A stretch of DNA of 64,000 nt from Verrucomicrobiales bacterium (GTDB lineage: Bacteria; Verrucomicrobiota; Verrucomicrobiia; Verrucomicrobiales; DEV007): positions 124,001 through 188,000 of the forward strand of contig JARGNI010000003.1 of NCBI GenBank assembly GCA_029213195.1, written 5' to 3'. Made by a program: the position numbers and the translations under genes. Every line of letters begins with the position of its first letter. The stretch's first letter is position 1. The notes beneath the pieces are model-generated. The model was not told where the DNA came from. It worked only from the letters and a program-made list of their open reading frames with translations, and made no database searches. Below are positions 44,702 to 54,461 of the stretch, piece by piece.

Positions 44702-46909
44702 ATGTCATCAGAAACAAGCACTTACACTTCCGACCCAAATGAAATCGCTCAGATTTTGAGCGCTTCGCATGCCGATCCTTTTGGTTTCCTGGGGTTGCAC
44801 GAGAATCCGGCGGGAGAGGGAATGGTGCTTCGGGTTTTCCGTCCAGAAACGCAGGGAGTACTGATGACGTCCGATCAGGGAGATGAGGTCGAACTGACGA
44901 AGATCGACCCGGCTGGATTCTACGAGGCGGTGCTGTCGGACAAGGAGGAACGCTTTGCCTATCGCCTCACCTTTCAGTTTTCGGAGAGCGCCTACGGACC
45001 CATCGAAGACCCCTATTCGTTCGGTGCGATCATGGGCGAGCAGGATCTCCATTACTTTGGTGAAGGTACCCACCGTCATCTCTGGAAAACAATGGGGGCA
45101 CACGTTCGCGAGTTCGGTGGCGTCGCCGGAGTCACCTTTGCGGTCTGGGCTCCCAACGCCCATCGGGTCAGCGTGGTTGGCGATTTCAACGTCTGGGATG
45201 GGAGAGTCCACCCGATGCGGAACAACAATGGGGTCTGGGAAATTTTCCTGCCCGGAGTAGGAGCCAACGAACACTACAAGTTCGAGATCATTGGTTCCGA
45301 AGGGAACCTCTTCAACAAGAGTGACCCCTTCGCCTTTTTCTCTCAACACGGGACCCAGACCGCGAGCATCACCTTTGATCTCAAGCAATATGAGTGGGAC
45401 GACTCCGATTGGATGCAGAAACGGGCCGAGGCCGATCCCTATCACGGACCGCTCTCCGTCTACGAGGTCCATCTCGGATCGTGGAAACGACGCTTCGAAG
45501 AAGAGAATCGCTTTCTCACCTACAAGGAGCTTGCCGATGAGCTGGTCGACTATGTCAGCGACATGGGATACACCCATATCGAGCTGATGCCGGTCGCAGA
45601 GTTCCCCTTTGACGGCTCCTGGGGCTACCAGATCTGCGGCTACTTTGCTCCGACGAGCCGATTCGGAAACCCGGATGAGTTCCGCGAGTTCGTCGACCGC
45701 TGTCACCAGAGAGGCATTGGCGTGCTCGTCGACTGGGTGCCGGCCCACTTCCCCAAAGACGCTCACGGACTTGCCAAGTTCGACGGCACCGCTCTCTACG
45801 AGCACGCCGACCCCCGCCAGGGAGAGCACGCCGACTGGGGAACCCTGATCTTCAACTTCGGGAGAAACGAGGTCCGAAATTTTCTCATCAGCAATGCGAT
45901 GTATTGGCTGCAGGAGTTTCACATCGACGGACTGCGGGTCGATGCGGTGGCCTCCATGCTCTATCTCGACTACTCACGGGAAGATGGCGAATGGATCCCG
46001 AACCAGTTCGGGGGACGCGAGAACATCGAAGCGATCGATTTCCTCAAGCAGATGAACCAGATCTGCTACGAGGAGAATCCGGGCATCATGACGATCGCGG
46101 AGGAATCGACCGCCTTTCCCGGAGTCTCTCGCCCGGTCGACACCGGCGGACTGGGATTTGGTTTCAAATGGAACATGGGTTGGATGAATGACTCGCTCAC
46201 CTACATGAGCCATGAGCCCATTCATCGGAAGTATCATCATGGGATGGCGACTTTCTCGATGATCTACGCCTATCACGAGAACTACATGCTCGTTCTGAGC
46301 CATGACGAGGTCGTCCACGGCAAAGGGTCCATGGTCCAGAAAATGCCGGGTGACCGTTGGCAACAGATGGCGAACCTGCGGATGTTCTACGCCTGGATGT
46401 TTGCGCACCCCGGCAAGAAGCTGCTCTTCCAGGGACTCGATATCGGCCAGTCCGAAGAGTGGAATCACTCCCAGAGTGTGCCCTGGCACCTCCTCGACTA
46501 CGGAGAGCACGAAGGGATCCAGAAGGTGGTGCGTGATCTCAACCACCTCTACGCGGCAGAGCCGGCCCTTCACGAACTCGATCACGAGCCGGGTGGGTTC
46601 GAATGGATCGATCACAACGACGCGAAGCACAGCATCTTTTCCTTCATCCGACGGAGTCGTCACGGTGAGACCATCGTGGCCGTCGTCAATGCCACGCCTG
46701 TCTCTCGCGAAGGTTATCGTCTCGGAGTTCCCGAACCGGGATTCTACGAAGAGATTTTGAATTCCGATTCGGAGCTGTATGGCGGATCCAACATGGGATC
46801 ATCCGGGGGAATCCCGACGTCGGACCAGGAAGCCCACGGTCGCGGTCACTCCATCGGCATCAATCTCCCGCCGCTCGCGACGGTCTTGTTCAAGCTACGA
46901 GTGGTGTAG
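44702..46909 (+). CDS. glgB: 1,4-alpha-glucan branching enzyme
   Basis: 735 residues from the ATG at 44702 (a GTG directly before it is also possible). It has an N-terminal module (ADPFGFLGLHE) and a CBM48 domain (FAVWAPNAHRVSVVGDFNVW), then the GH13 barrel: VLVDWVPAHFP, the nucleophile Asp in GLRVDAVASMLYLDY, the acid Glu in IAEESTAFPGV, and LSHDEVVHGKGSM. It creates alpha-1,6 branches in glycogen. No other glg gene is near. It is convergent with pyc, and the gap holds a 9-bp stem at 46965-46997 without a T-tract. Confidence 0.96.
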   Translation: MSSETSTYTSDPNEIAQILSASHADPFGFLGLHENPAGEGMVLRVFRPETQGVLMTSDQGDEVELTKIDPAGFYEAVLSDKEERFAYRLTFQFSESAYGPIEDPYSFGAIMGEQDLHYFGEGTHRHLWKTMGAHVREFGGVAGVTFAVWAPNAHRVSVVGDFNVWDGRVHPMRNNNGVWEIFLPGVGANEHYKFEIIGSEGNLFNKSDPFAFFSQHGTQTASITFDLKQYEWDDSDWMQKRAEADPYHGPLSVYEVHLGSWKRRFEEENRFLTYKELADELVDYVSDMGYTHIELMPVAEFPFDGSWGYQICGYFAPTSRFGNPDEFREFVDRCHQRGIGVLVDWVPAHFPKDAHGLAKFDGTALYEHADPRQGEHADWGTLIFNFGRNEVRNFLISNAMYWLQEFHIDGLRVDAVASMLYLDYSREDGEWIPNQFGGRENIEAIDFLKQMNQICYEENPGIMTIAEESTAFPGVSRPVDTGGLGFGFKWNMGWMNDSLTYMSHEPIHRKYHHGMATFSMIYAYHENYMLVLSHDEVVHGKGSMVQKMPGDRWQQMANLRMFYAWMFAHPGKKLLFQGLDIGQSEEWNHSQSVPWHLLDYGEHEGIQKVVRDLNHLYAAEPALHELDHEPGGFEWIDHNDAKHSIFSFIRRSRHGETIVAVVNATPVSREGYRLGVPEPGFYEEILNSDSELYGGSNMGSSGGIPTSDQEAHGRGHSIGINLPPLATVLFKLRVV

Positions 46910-47015
46910 ACGGTCTGTTGAAAGTCTAAACGCCTCCGGAGGAGAGCCGATCTTGGAGTTTTTCTCCTCCCTCCAAGAACTCTTCCTCGAGGGAGGATTG
47001 AAAAACACGGTGAGA

Positions 47016-50000
47016 TCAAGGCTCGATCACCGCGAGCAGATCGTCGGTTTCGACGGCAGCTCCTTTGGCGGCGTGGATCTCGGTCACGGTGCCGGCCGAA
47101 CCTGCCGAGATCGTGGTGAGCATTTTCATCGCTTCCAGGGTGATGATGGCATCGCCTTCCTCAACCTTGGTTCCGACCTCGGCATTGATCTCGGTGACCA
47201 TTCCCGGCATCGGTGCGACGGCCTGTAGCGGATCGTTCTGATCTCCCTTGGCGCGAGTCACGACATTCTTTGGTGCATGCGCGAGGTCGACGACTTGGGA
47301 CTCGCGTGGCATTCCGTTGAGTTCGTAAAAGACATTGCGTCTCCCTTCTTCATCCGGCTCACTGATTCCGATCAGCTTGATGAAAAGAACTTTCCCCGGA
47401 GCGATCTCCACGGAGATCTCCTCGCTGATACAAAGTCCATAGAAGAAGGCGGTCGTCGGAAGACCGGAAACGCGGTCATGGTCCTTCACGAACTGATCGA
47501 ACTCCTCGAAGACCCCAGGATACATGAGGTGACTGTAGAGATCGTCATCGCTCGCTGAACGTCCCAGCTTACCAGAAAGTTCTTTCCGGGTCAGCTCGAG
47601 GTCGACCGGTTCGGCCAACTCTCCGGGACGCAAGGTCGTGGGAGCACGGTCACCAAGGACGGCTTTCTGCACATCGGTTGGCCAACCTCCGTCGGGCTGC
47701 CCGAGTCCACCCCAGAGCATGTCGATGACCGACTCGGGGAAGTCGACACTGCCCGGATCGAGCGAAGTGACCTCCGATGGCTTGATCCCTCGCGTGATAA
47801 GGAACATGCACATATCCCCGACCACCTTGGAGCTCGGCGTGACCTTGATGATGTCTCCGAAAAGTTGGTTCACCTCCGCATAGGTGCGGGCGATCTCCGG
47901 CCAACGATGACCGAGCCCCATGGCATTGGCCTGCTCCTTCAGGTTGGTGAACTGACCTCCAGGCATCTCGTGGATGTAGACCTCGGCCGATCCGGAACGG
48001 GGGGACGTGTTGAAAGGCTCGTAGTATTCGAGCACTTCTTCCCAGTAGTCGGACATCTCATTCAGCGCATCCTCATCGAGACCAGGATCGCGACCCCGAC
48101 ATTCGAGAGCGGCACAGACCGAGTTGAGGTTTGGCTGACTCGTCGATCCCGACATGGAAGCAATCGCGAGGTCCGCAATATCGACTCCAGCATCGGCCGC
48201 GGTGAGCACCGAAGCGGCGTTGAGCCCGGAGCTGTCGTGGGTGTGGAAATGTATGGGGAGCCCGATTTCTTCCCGGAGAGCCTTGACCAGTTTCGGCGCA
48301 GCAAAGGGACGGCAGAGACCCGCCATGTCCTTGATCGCGAGAATGTGGGCTCCCATCCGCTCGAGCTCTTTCGCCTTCTCGACGTAGTATTTCAGCGAAT
48401 ACTTGTCGCGCTTGGGGTCATCGATATCACCGGTGTAGCAGATCGCCGCCTCGCAGACAGCATAGGGTTCGTTGCGAACCGATTCCATCGCCACCTTCAT
48501 ATTGGGGAGGTAGTTGAGAGAGTCGAAAATCCGGAAGATATCCATCCCCGACTCGGCGGCATGATGGACAAATCCGGCGACGACGTTGTCGGGATAGTTG
48601 GAATATCCCACCGCGTTGGATCCGCGGAAAAGCATCTGGAAACAGATGTTGGGCACTTTTTCCCGAAGCTCGCGCAGACGTTCCCAAGGGCACTCCTTGA
48701 GAAAGCGCATCGCGGTGTCGAATGTCGCTCCGCCCCACATCTCGAGACTGAAGAGATTCGGCGTACGCTGGGCCACGGCGCGAGCCACATTGGTCATGTC
48801 GACGGTCCGCATCCGGGTCGCGATGAGCGACTGGTGAGCGTCCCGCATCGTCGTATCGGTAATGAGGAGAGGCTTCTGCTCGCGAATCCACTGCGCAAAT
48901 CCTTCGGGCCCCAGCTCAAGCAACTTGTTTCGCGAACCTTTCGGGATATCTCCCCGGATGTCATACTGCGGAACTCGCGCCGGCTCCATGATGTGCCCCG
49001 GCTTGAAGCCCTTGGCGGTCGAGTTCCCGTTGACCGTGACTTCGCTGAGGTAGGCAAGCAACTTGGTCGCCCGATCGCGACGCGGCTGAAATTTGAAGAG
49101 ATCCGGATTGGTATCGATGAGACGGGTTGTCGCCTGCCCCGTCTTGAAGGTATCGTCGAGAATCACGTTCTCGATGAAGGGGATGTTCGTCTTCACCCCA
49201 CGAATTCGAAATTCCCGAAGAGCTCGATCCATCCGCTGGAGGGCGATATCAAAGCGAGGACCAAAAGCGGTCAGCTTGACGAGCATGGAGTCGTAAAAGG
49301 GGGTGATCACCGATCCGGCGTCCCCGGCTCCGGCATCGAGACGGATTCCCAATCCGGCAGCCGAGCGATAGTTCAGGATCTTGCCATAATCGGGAGAGAA
49401 ATTGTTCGCTGGATCCTCGGTCGTGATCCGGGCCTGAACGGCGAATCCATTGCGAGGGATGTCTTCCTGTTCCGGGATGTCGATCTCGTGGCTGTGGAGA
49501 TCGTGCCCCTTGGCGACGAGAATCTGGGAGCGTACCAGGTCGATGCCCGTGATGATCTCGGTCACGGTGTGCTCGACCTGGATCCGGGGGTTCATCTCGA
49601 TGAAGAACCACTCGTTGGTGTCCATATCGAGAAGGAACTCGACCGTTCCCGCGTTGTTGTAGTTCACCGCCTCGGCCACTTTCACCGCGGCATCGCAAAG
49701 TTCCTGCCTGACCGTCGGATCGAGATCCACCGACGGGGCGATCTCGATCACTTTCTGGTGACGTCGCTGGACGGAGCAATCGCGCTCGTGCAGGTGCACG
49801 ATATTGCCATGTTTGTCCCCGAGGATCTGAACCTCGATGTGCTTGGCACGACCGACAAATCGCTCAAGGAAAACGGCAGGATTGCCGAAGGCATTTTCTG
49901 CCTCGGCCTGGGCCTGGTCGAGAAGGGTGTCGAGCTCTTCCTCTTTCTGAACGACCCGCATTCCACGTCCACCGCCTCCGAAGGCGGCCTTGATGATGAG

Positions 50001-50495
50001 GGGAAACCCAATCTCGCGTGCGACCTTCATCGCCTCATCGCGATCGGAAACCGGTTCTTCCGTTCCGGGAAGAGTCGCTACCTCCGCCTTCTTGGCGAGA
50101 TGACGAGCCGAGACCTTGTCCCCCATCGCATCAAGCATCTCGGGATCGGGACCAATGAAGTTGAGACCCGCCTCGCGACAGGCTCGAGCAAAGTCCGCAT
50201 TCTCGGAGAGAAATCCGTAACCTGGGTGGATCAGCGTGGCACCCTTTTCCTTGGCGAGTCGGACGATTCCCTCGATATCGAGATAGGCACCGACAGGCCC
50301 CTTCTCTTTCCGAAGCTGATAGGCCTCGTCGGCTTTGAAGCGATGGCGGGAAAACCGATCCTCGTCCGCGTAGATCGCCACAGTCCGAAGACCGAGCTCG
50401 GTGGCAGCACGGAAGATCCGAATCGCGATCTCGCCGCGATTGACCACCATCAGTTTTTCGTTCGTCACAGGTTCCTTGATTTCGGCATCCGACAT
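47016..50495 (-). CDS. pyc: Pyruvate carboxylase
   Basis: 1159 residues, full length for single-chain Pyc. Biotin carboxylase (residues about 10-460) has MVVNRGEIAIRIFRAA and the ATP loop GGGGRGMR. The carboxyltransferase (about 540-1000) has the metal-binding TTMRDAHQSL and HFHTHDSSGLN. The biotin carrier ends the chain with the lysine in LEAMKM. It carboxylates pyruvate to oxaloacetate with ATP and bicarbonate. It is a single gene in convergent orientation to glgB; the start is 125 bases from the end of the arsR-like gene. Confidence 0.97.
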   Translation of the reverse strand: MSDAEIKEPVTNEKLMVVNRGEIAIRIFRAATELGLRTVAIYADEDRFSRHRFKADEAYQLRKEKGPVGAYLDIEGIVRLAKEKGATLIHPGYGFLSENADFARACREAGLNFIGPDPEMLDAMGDKVSARHLAKKAEVATLPGTEEPVSDRDEAMKVAREIGFPLIIKAAFGGGGRGMRVVQKEEELDTLLDQAQAEAENAFGNPAVFLERFVGRAKHIEVQILGDKHGNIVHLHERDCSVQRRHQKVIEIAPSVDLDPTVRQELCDAAVKVAEAVNYNNAGTVEFLLDMDTNEWFFIEMNPRIQVEHTVTEIITGIDLVRSQILVAKGHDLHSHEIDIPEQEDIPRNGFAVQARITTEDPANNFSPDYGKILNYRSAAGLGIRLDAGAGDAGSVITPFYDSMLVKLTAFGPRFDIALQRMDRALREFRIRGVKTNIPFIENVILDDTFKTGQATTRLIDTNPDLFKFQPRRDRATKLLAYLSEVTVNGNSTAKGFKPGHIMEPARVPQYDIRGDIPKGSRNKLLELGPEGFAQWIREQKPLLITDTTMRDAHQSLIATRMRTVDMTNVARAVAQRTPNLFSLEMWGGATFDTAMRFLKECPWERLRELREKVPNICFQMLFRGSNAVGYSNYPDNVVAGFVHHAAESGMDIFRIFDSLNYLPNMKVAMESVRNEPYAVCEAAICYTGDIDDPKRDKYSLKYYVEKAKELERMGAHILAIKDMAGLCRPFAAPKLVKALREEIGLPIHFHTHDSSGLNAASVLTAADAGVDIADLAIASMSGSTSQPNLNSVCAALECRGRDPGLDEDALNEMSDYWEEVLEYYEPFNTSPRSGSAEVYIHEMPGGQFTNLKEQANAMGLGHRWPEIARTYAEVNQLFGDIIKVTPSSKVVGDMCMFLITRGIKPSEVTSLDPGSVDFPESVIDMLWGGLGQPDGGWPTDVQKAVLGDRAPTTLRPGELAEPVDLELTRKELSGKLGRSASDDDLYSHLMYPGVFEEFDQFVKDHDRVSGLPTTAFFYGLCISEEISVEIAPGKVLFIKLIGISEPDEEGRRNVFYELNGMPRESQVVDLAHAPKNVVTRAKGDQNDPLQAVAPMPGMVTEINAEVGTKVEEGDAIITLEAMKMLTTISAGSAGTVTEIHAAKGAAVETDDLLAVIEP

Positions 50496-50620
50496 AGCGG
50501 GCCAACTATAATCGGTGGAATTCGTGGTGAAAGGTCGATTTTCGCGAATTCACGTGCGCGAGCGACGCAATTGTATCGGATTCCGCCGACAAGAGGGATC
50601 CCGTTGTGCCTCAAGGAGAA

Positions 50621-50956
50621 TCAAATCTCGTAGGTCACCGCACTCTCCGCCTTGGCCCGGCGATTGAGCTTGTCGCAAACGAGATCACAGAGCTCGAAAA
50701 CCATGGGCTCACCGATGGCATAGAAAACCTGGTTTCCCTGCTGTTCCCGGGTCAGGAGCCCCGCTTCGTAGAGGGTTCGAAGCTGCTTGGAGACATTCGC
50801 CTGCGAAGTCGAAAGCGCTTCCACGATCTCGTTGACGGAGGATTTCCCTTTCCGGAGGTGCTGCAGGATGGCGAGCCGCGTGGGTTCAGCGAACACCTTG
50901 AAGAAAGCAGCCACTTTCTCCAAAGCTTGGGAATCGAGGGCAGTTTTGGCTGGCAT
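50621..50956 (-). CDS. ArsR/SmtB-family repressor
   Basis: 111 residues with the winged helix pattern FAEPTRLAILQHL, then SSVNEIVEALSTSQANVSKQ as the recognition region. Its only cysteines form a CDLVC pair in the last helix (FELCDLVCDKLN). That placement recalls the sulfide/persulfide sensors BigR and SqrR, but those also need a Cys in an earlier helix, which is absent. It is divergent from two YeeE/YedE-type genes, and a palindrome overlaps their leader. A role in sulfur sensing is inferred from context. Confidence 0.85.
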   Translation of the reverse strand: MPAKTALDSQALEKVAAFFKVFAEPTRLAILQHLRKGKSSVNEIVEALSTSQANVSKQLRTLYEAGLLTREQQGNQVFYAIGEPMVFELCDLVCDKLNRRAKAESAVTYEI

Positions 50957-51008
50957 CGATCCATCATACCTCAGAATAGACGAGAAACAAATTTAATTGA
51001 CTGTATAA

Positions 51009-51024
51009 CTATATGGTAATATAG
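51009..51024. promoter_or_regulatory. Palindromic operator candidate of the ArsR-type repressor
   Basis: The 16-bp sequence ctatat-ggta-atatag has perfect 6-bp arms and lies 8-23 bases before the first YeeE/YedE start, in the AT-rich gap between the divergent genes. ArsR-type operators are AT-rich palindromes in such positions. Confidence 0.55.
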
Positions 51025-51031
51025 ATACCTA

Positions 51032-51577
51032 ATGAAAGAGCAAAACTCCCTCTCTCTCCGTCAGCCGATCTGGAATCCCTTCTTTGTGGGTGCCGGGATC
51101 GGAATCCTCAGCTGGCTTGTCTTTCTTGTCGTCGACAAGCCACTCGGCATGTCGACCGAAGTCTCCAAGCTGTCCGGATGGGTCACCGCCGTATTCACCG
51201 GAATGGACTCGGTCGAATCCAACCCCTACTGGGCATCGAAGACACCGGCTTTCGGCTACAGCACGATTTTTCTCCTCACCACTGCCGTAGGTGCTTTTCT
51301 CAGCTCCCGGCTCGGTGGAACCTTCCGCATCGAGAAAGTCCCCAGCGTCTGGAAAGAATTCTACGGGGGAAGTGTCGCAAAACGCATGATCGCCGCCTTC
51401 GCCGGAGGAGCCATCCTTCTCTACGGGGCGAGAATGGCAGGCGGCTGCACCAGCGGTCACGGCATCAGCGGGACCCTGCAACTCGCCGCCTCCGGTTGGG
51501 TCTTCTTCCTCGCCATGTTTGCCTCCGGAATCGTGACGGCACGCCTTCTCTTCCGTTCTCCTCAGCAGAAATCCTGA
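51032..51577 (+). CDS. YeeE/YedE-family sulfur transporter half
   Basis: 181 residues, about four membrane helices. The diagnostic motif is GGCTSGHGISG, whose cysteine passes sulfur species in thiosulfate transporters of this family. In other bacteria paired small YeeE proteins (PmpA/PmpB-like) are regulated by BigR/SqrR-type ArsR proteins. The divergent ArsR gene and the following second half fit that picture. The second gene starts 34 bases downstream. Confidence 0.87.
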   Translation: MKEQNSLSLRQPIWNPFFVGAGIGILSWLVFLVVDKPLGMSTEVSKLSGWVTAVFTGMDSVESNPYWASKTPAFGYSTIFLLTTAVGAFLSSRLGGTFRIEKVPSVWKEFYGGSVAKRMIAAFAGGAILLYGARMAGGCTSGHGISGTLQLAASGWVFFLAMFASGIVTARLLFRSPQQKS

Positions 51578-51611
51578 ACCATCCCCTCTTCACCCTCCAT
51601 TTGATTTCGAT

Positions 51612-52187
51612 ATGAATACAATTCCTTTTTCTACCTCTTCGCCCACGGGATGGATTCTCGCGGCTGTCTTCGGACTGATCTTCGGCGTCCTTCTCCAGAA
51701 GGGCGGAGTCACCAACTACAACGTCATCGTAAACCTCTTCCGTTTCCGTGACTGGACCGTTCTCCGAATCATGCTCACCGCGATCCTCGTCGGAGGAATC
51801 GGCGTCTTCGGCATGATGCAGTTCGGCTGGCTCGAGGGATACCACATCAAGGATTTGAACTTGCCCGGGCTCCTCCTGGGTGGCTGCCTCTTCGGAATTG
51901 GAATGGTGCTCTACGGCTACTGTCCCGGGACCGGAGTGGCGGCTATCGCCACCGGCAGCGTTCATGCACTCGTCGGCTTTGGCGGCATGCTCTTCGGGGG
52001 CATTGCCTATGCCCTGAGCTACGGAGCTCTCAAGGAGTCTCTTTTTACCCACGGTGCGTTCGGAAAAGTTCGCCTCACGGAAACTCTTCCCCTTCCCGAA
52101 TGGACACTCTGGATCGTTCTGGTTGGCATATCCCTCCTGGTCTTCCGCCTCCTCCGAGGACCGAAGCTGCAGGAAGAGGCCAGCTGA
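51612..52187 (+). CDS. YeeE/YedE-family sulfur transporter, second half
   Basis: 191 residues with about five membrane helices. The family motif is seen as GGCLFGIGMVLYGYCPGTG, with two cysteines, and GVTNYNVIVNLFRFRDW near the start. It pairs with the preceding gene to form a bipartite transporter, probably for thiosulfate or another reduced sulfur species. The next gene is convergent, 22 bases away. No rhodanese or persulfide dioxygenase gene is in the window. Confidence 0.87.
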   Translation: MNTIPFSTSSPTGWILAAVFGLIFGVLLQKGGVTNYNVIVNLFRFRDWTVLRIMLTAILVGGIGVFGMMQFGWLEGYHIKDLNLPGLLLGGCLFGIGMVLYGYCPGTGVAAIATGSVHALVGFGGMLFGGIAYALSYGALKESLFTHGAFGKVRLTETLPLPEWTLWIVLVGISLLVFRLLRGPKLQEEAS

Positions 52188-52209
52188 TTCAATCCGGCAA
52201 AATCCTCCT

Positions 52210-53472
52210 TCACTCCCCGATCGCATAAAGGTGCGTCTGGGAGCGGAGGAGCAATTTTCCTCCGGCAACGGCAGGAGTGCCGTTGAATTCGGTGGTGTCG
52301 CTCTCGATCCGATTCTGGGCGACCAGCTCGAGCCGGTCTCGACTCGGTGCGAGAACAAAGGTTCCATTACCCCGACTTTGCGCATAGATCAATCCTCCAG
52401 CGAGAATCGGAGAGGCGTAGAAAGGCTTTCCACGGCCTCCGCCCTGCAGACCCGGAAGACGCTCGGCCCAGAGAGCCTCGGCCTCGCCCGGCTCGGCGGC
52501 AAAAGCGATACCGGAATCCGAGATCCAGTAGAGAACGCCATTGTGCTCCACCGGAGCGGTCATGTAGGTGGCCGGTTTCTGCGTATCATAGAGCAACTGG
52601 TCTGTCGCGTCCCCGGTCACCCCGATGGGAATCGCGACCCGCGCCGTTCTCGGGAATCCACCGGAAATGGTCAGGACTTCGTCGCTGACCGCCGTGGTAT
52701 TCGAGTTGTTCCCCGGGAGATTGTATCGCGCCGTCCAGCGCACTTCTCCGTTGCTGGGGTCCAGCCCCATCCATTCGGCTGCTCCCGCAAAAACGAGATC
52801 GGTCCGATTCTCGTCGACTTCGACCACGACCGGAGTCCCGTAAGTCTGCTCGAGACTCGGGCGTTTCTGCTCCCAGACGATCGCCCCGCTCGACTTGTCG
52901 AGAGCGAGGATCGCCCGACGCTCATCTCCTGCTGGAATGATCAGAAGATCCTCGTAGAGAATCGGACTCGAGGCCGAACCCCAGCGCTTCTGCGAGGATT
53001 GTCCACCGGTCTCGACCGCCCACAGCTTCTCTCCATCGAGGTCGAAAGCCACGACGCCCGCCTTTCCGAAAAAGCAGTAGAGGTTCTCCCCATCGGAAAC
53101 CGGCGTGTTGCTCGCCCAACCGTGCTCCAGGATGTAGCCCCGGGCTTCGTCTTCGGGAAATCCCACCGGAACGGTCTGCTGCCAGACGACCTCCCCGGTC
53201 GCAAGCGCGATCCGAAACAGGTGCCTTTCAACCTCATTTGCCTGCCCGGTGTAGGAAGTGCAGAACACGGCATCTCCGATCACGATGGGAGACGAACTTC
53301 CCCGCCCCGGCAGTTCCGTCTTCCAGACGACACCGTCCTCGGCGCTCCATTCTCGAGCCACGGATTCCTCGCTGACCCCTTGGGCGTTGTCCCCCCGGAA
53401 CTGGTTCCAGTCGGCATGAAGCGAGGCGGTGGCAGAAATGAGGATTCCAGAGAAAAGAAGAAAAAAGCGCAT
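52210..53472 (-). CDS. Secreted PQQ-type beta-propeller protein
   Basis: 420 residues from the ATG at 53472 (MRFFLLFSGILISATASLHA, a signal peptide). DWNQFRGDNAQGVSEESV is the conserved opening of this group. Blade motifs include GEVVWQQTVP, GEKLWAVETGG, SGAIVWEQKR and GEVRWTARY. It resembles the propeller at 41275-42483 in overall design but is clearly a separate member. No catalytic residues of quinoprotein dehydrogenases are recognisable. Confidence 0.86.
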   Translation of the reverse strand: MRFFLLFSGILISATASLHADWNQFRGDNAQGVSEESVAREWSAEDGVVWKTELPGRGSSSPIVIGDAVFCTSYTGQANEVERHLFRIALATGEVVWQQTVPVGFPEDEARGYILEHGWASNTPVSDGENLYCFFGKAGVVAFDLDGEKLWAVETGGQSSQKRWGSASSPILYEDLLIIPAGDERRAILALDKSSGAIVWEQKRPSLEQTYGTPVVVEVDENRTDLVFAGAAEWMGLDPSNGEVRWTARYNLPGNNSNTTAVSDEVLTISGGFPRTARVAIPIGVTGDATDQLLYDTQKPATYMTAPVEHNGVLYWISDSGIAFAAEPGEAEALWAERLPGLQGGGRGKPFYASPILAGGLIYAQSRGNGTFVLAPSRDRLELVAQNRIESDTTEFNGTPAVAGGKLLLRSQTHLYAIGE

Positions 53473-53616
53473 GCGGTTACAACAACACAAAGAGGAAAAA
53501 GTTGCGACAAAGGATCGTGTTTTGTGCCTCAGAAACCCTAACTTTCCGCGCCGGGAAGGGTCGGAGATCCGACTTGAAAACGAATCCTGCTCATGAGAGC
53601 GTACCTCGCATTCTCG

Positions 53617-54450
53617 ATGAAAGGATTCAGGCTACAACTCGTCCTCTTGCTGCTGTCGGCTCTCGTGCTGACGGCTTGCCAGGTACCGAGTTCGGTCACC
53701 GTGGAATCTTCCTCGTCTCCCTTTCCCAAGGAGACACTCCCCGAGCCCTTCCGTCCACTCATCGTCGGTCTCGATGCGCCGACCTGGGACAACCAGGAGA
53801 AGACGATCAACTACTTCGGGTGGGATCGAAAAATCGACAACACCTACACCCGGATCAAGACCAGCGAGAAAGTGATCGCGATCACTTTCGACGATGGCCC
53901 TCACGGACAGAACACTCCGCGGCTTCTCGACATGCTCAAGAAGCGGAATATCAAGGCGACCTTCTACGTGGTCGGAAACATGGTGACCTACAACCCGCAG
54001 ATCCTTCGCCGCATGATCGCAGAAGGACACGAAATCGGAAATCACACCGTCAGCCACGGAAACCTCGCCCGCATGAGCAATTCGGCGCTGCGAACGGAGT
54101 TGCAGAAAGCCCACGATCAGATTTTGAAAGAAACCGGTATCGAACCGCGCACGATGCGCCCCCCTGGAGGAGCGATCACCCGGGATCAGAAGCAATTCAT
54201 GCTGGAGGAATTCGGCTATCCGACCATCCTCTGGTCGGTTGATCCGATGGACTGGAAAAAGCCCGGCCCCTCCGTCGTGACCCGCCGTCTTCTCGACGGC
54301 GCAGCCCCGGGTGGCATTCTCCTCGTGCACGACCTTCACAAGGCGACCGTGGATGCAATGCCGGCCACCCTCGATGGGCTGCTCGCCCAGGGATATCGTT
54401 TCGTCACCGTGACCGAACTCATCGCGATGGATGAGAGTGGGCAGGAGTAA
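53617..54450 (+). CDS. Polysaccharide deacetylase (NodB domain) lipoprotein
   Basis: 277 residues from the ATG at 53617, which directly precedes a lipoprotein signal (LQLVLLLLSALVLTAC); an ATG at 53593 is an alternative. The NodB domain shows TFDDGPHGQNTPRLLDML with the metal-binding Asp pair, the HTVSHGNLA histidines, the arginine in RPPGG, and ILLVHDLHKAT with the late catalytic histidine. It removes acetyl groups from GlcNAc or MurNAc polymers in the envelope. It is convergent with ptxE, 11 bases apart. Confidence 0.92.
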   Translation: MKGFRLQLVLLLLSALVLTACQVPSSVTVESSSSPFPKETLPEPFRPLIVGLDAPTWDNQEKTINYFGWDRKIDNTYTRIKTSEKVIAITFDDGPHGQNTPRLLDMLKKRNIKATFYVVGNMVTYNPQILRRMIAEGHEIGNHTVSHGNLARMSNSALRTELQKAHDQILKETGIEPRTMRPPGGAITRDQKQFMLEEFGYPTILWSVDPMDWKKPGPSVVTRRLLDGAAPGGILLVHDLHKATVDAMPATLDGLLAQGYRFVTVTELIAMDESGQE

Positions 54451-54461
54451 GGGATCGCTCG

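Noticed and set aside
46965-46997. Rho-independent terminator between glgB and pyc
   Set aside because: The 9-bp stem tcctccctc/gagggagga is real, but it is followed by A-rich rather than T-rich sequence in both directions.
47865-50633. A 922-codon open frame on the + strand
   Set aside because: It is antisense to pyruvate carboxylase, whose domains and motifs are complete. GC-rich coding sequence often leaves the opposite strand open. The same holds for long antisense frames at 10242-11726, 12929-14119, 44708-45922 and 62008-63357.
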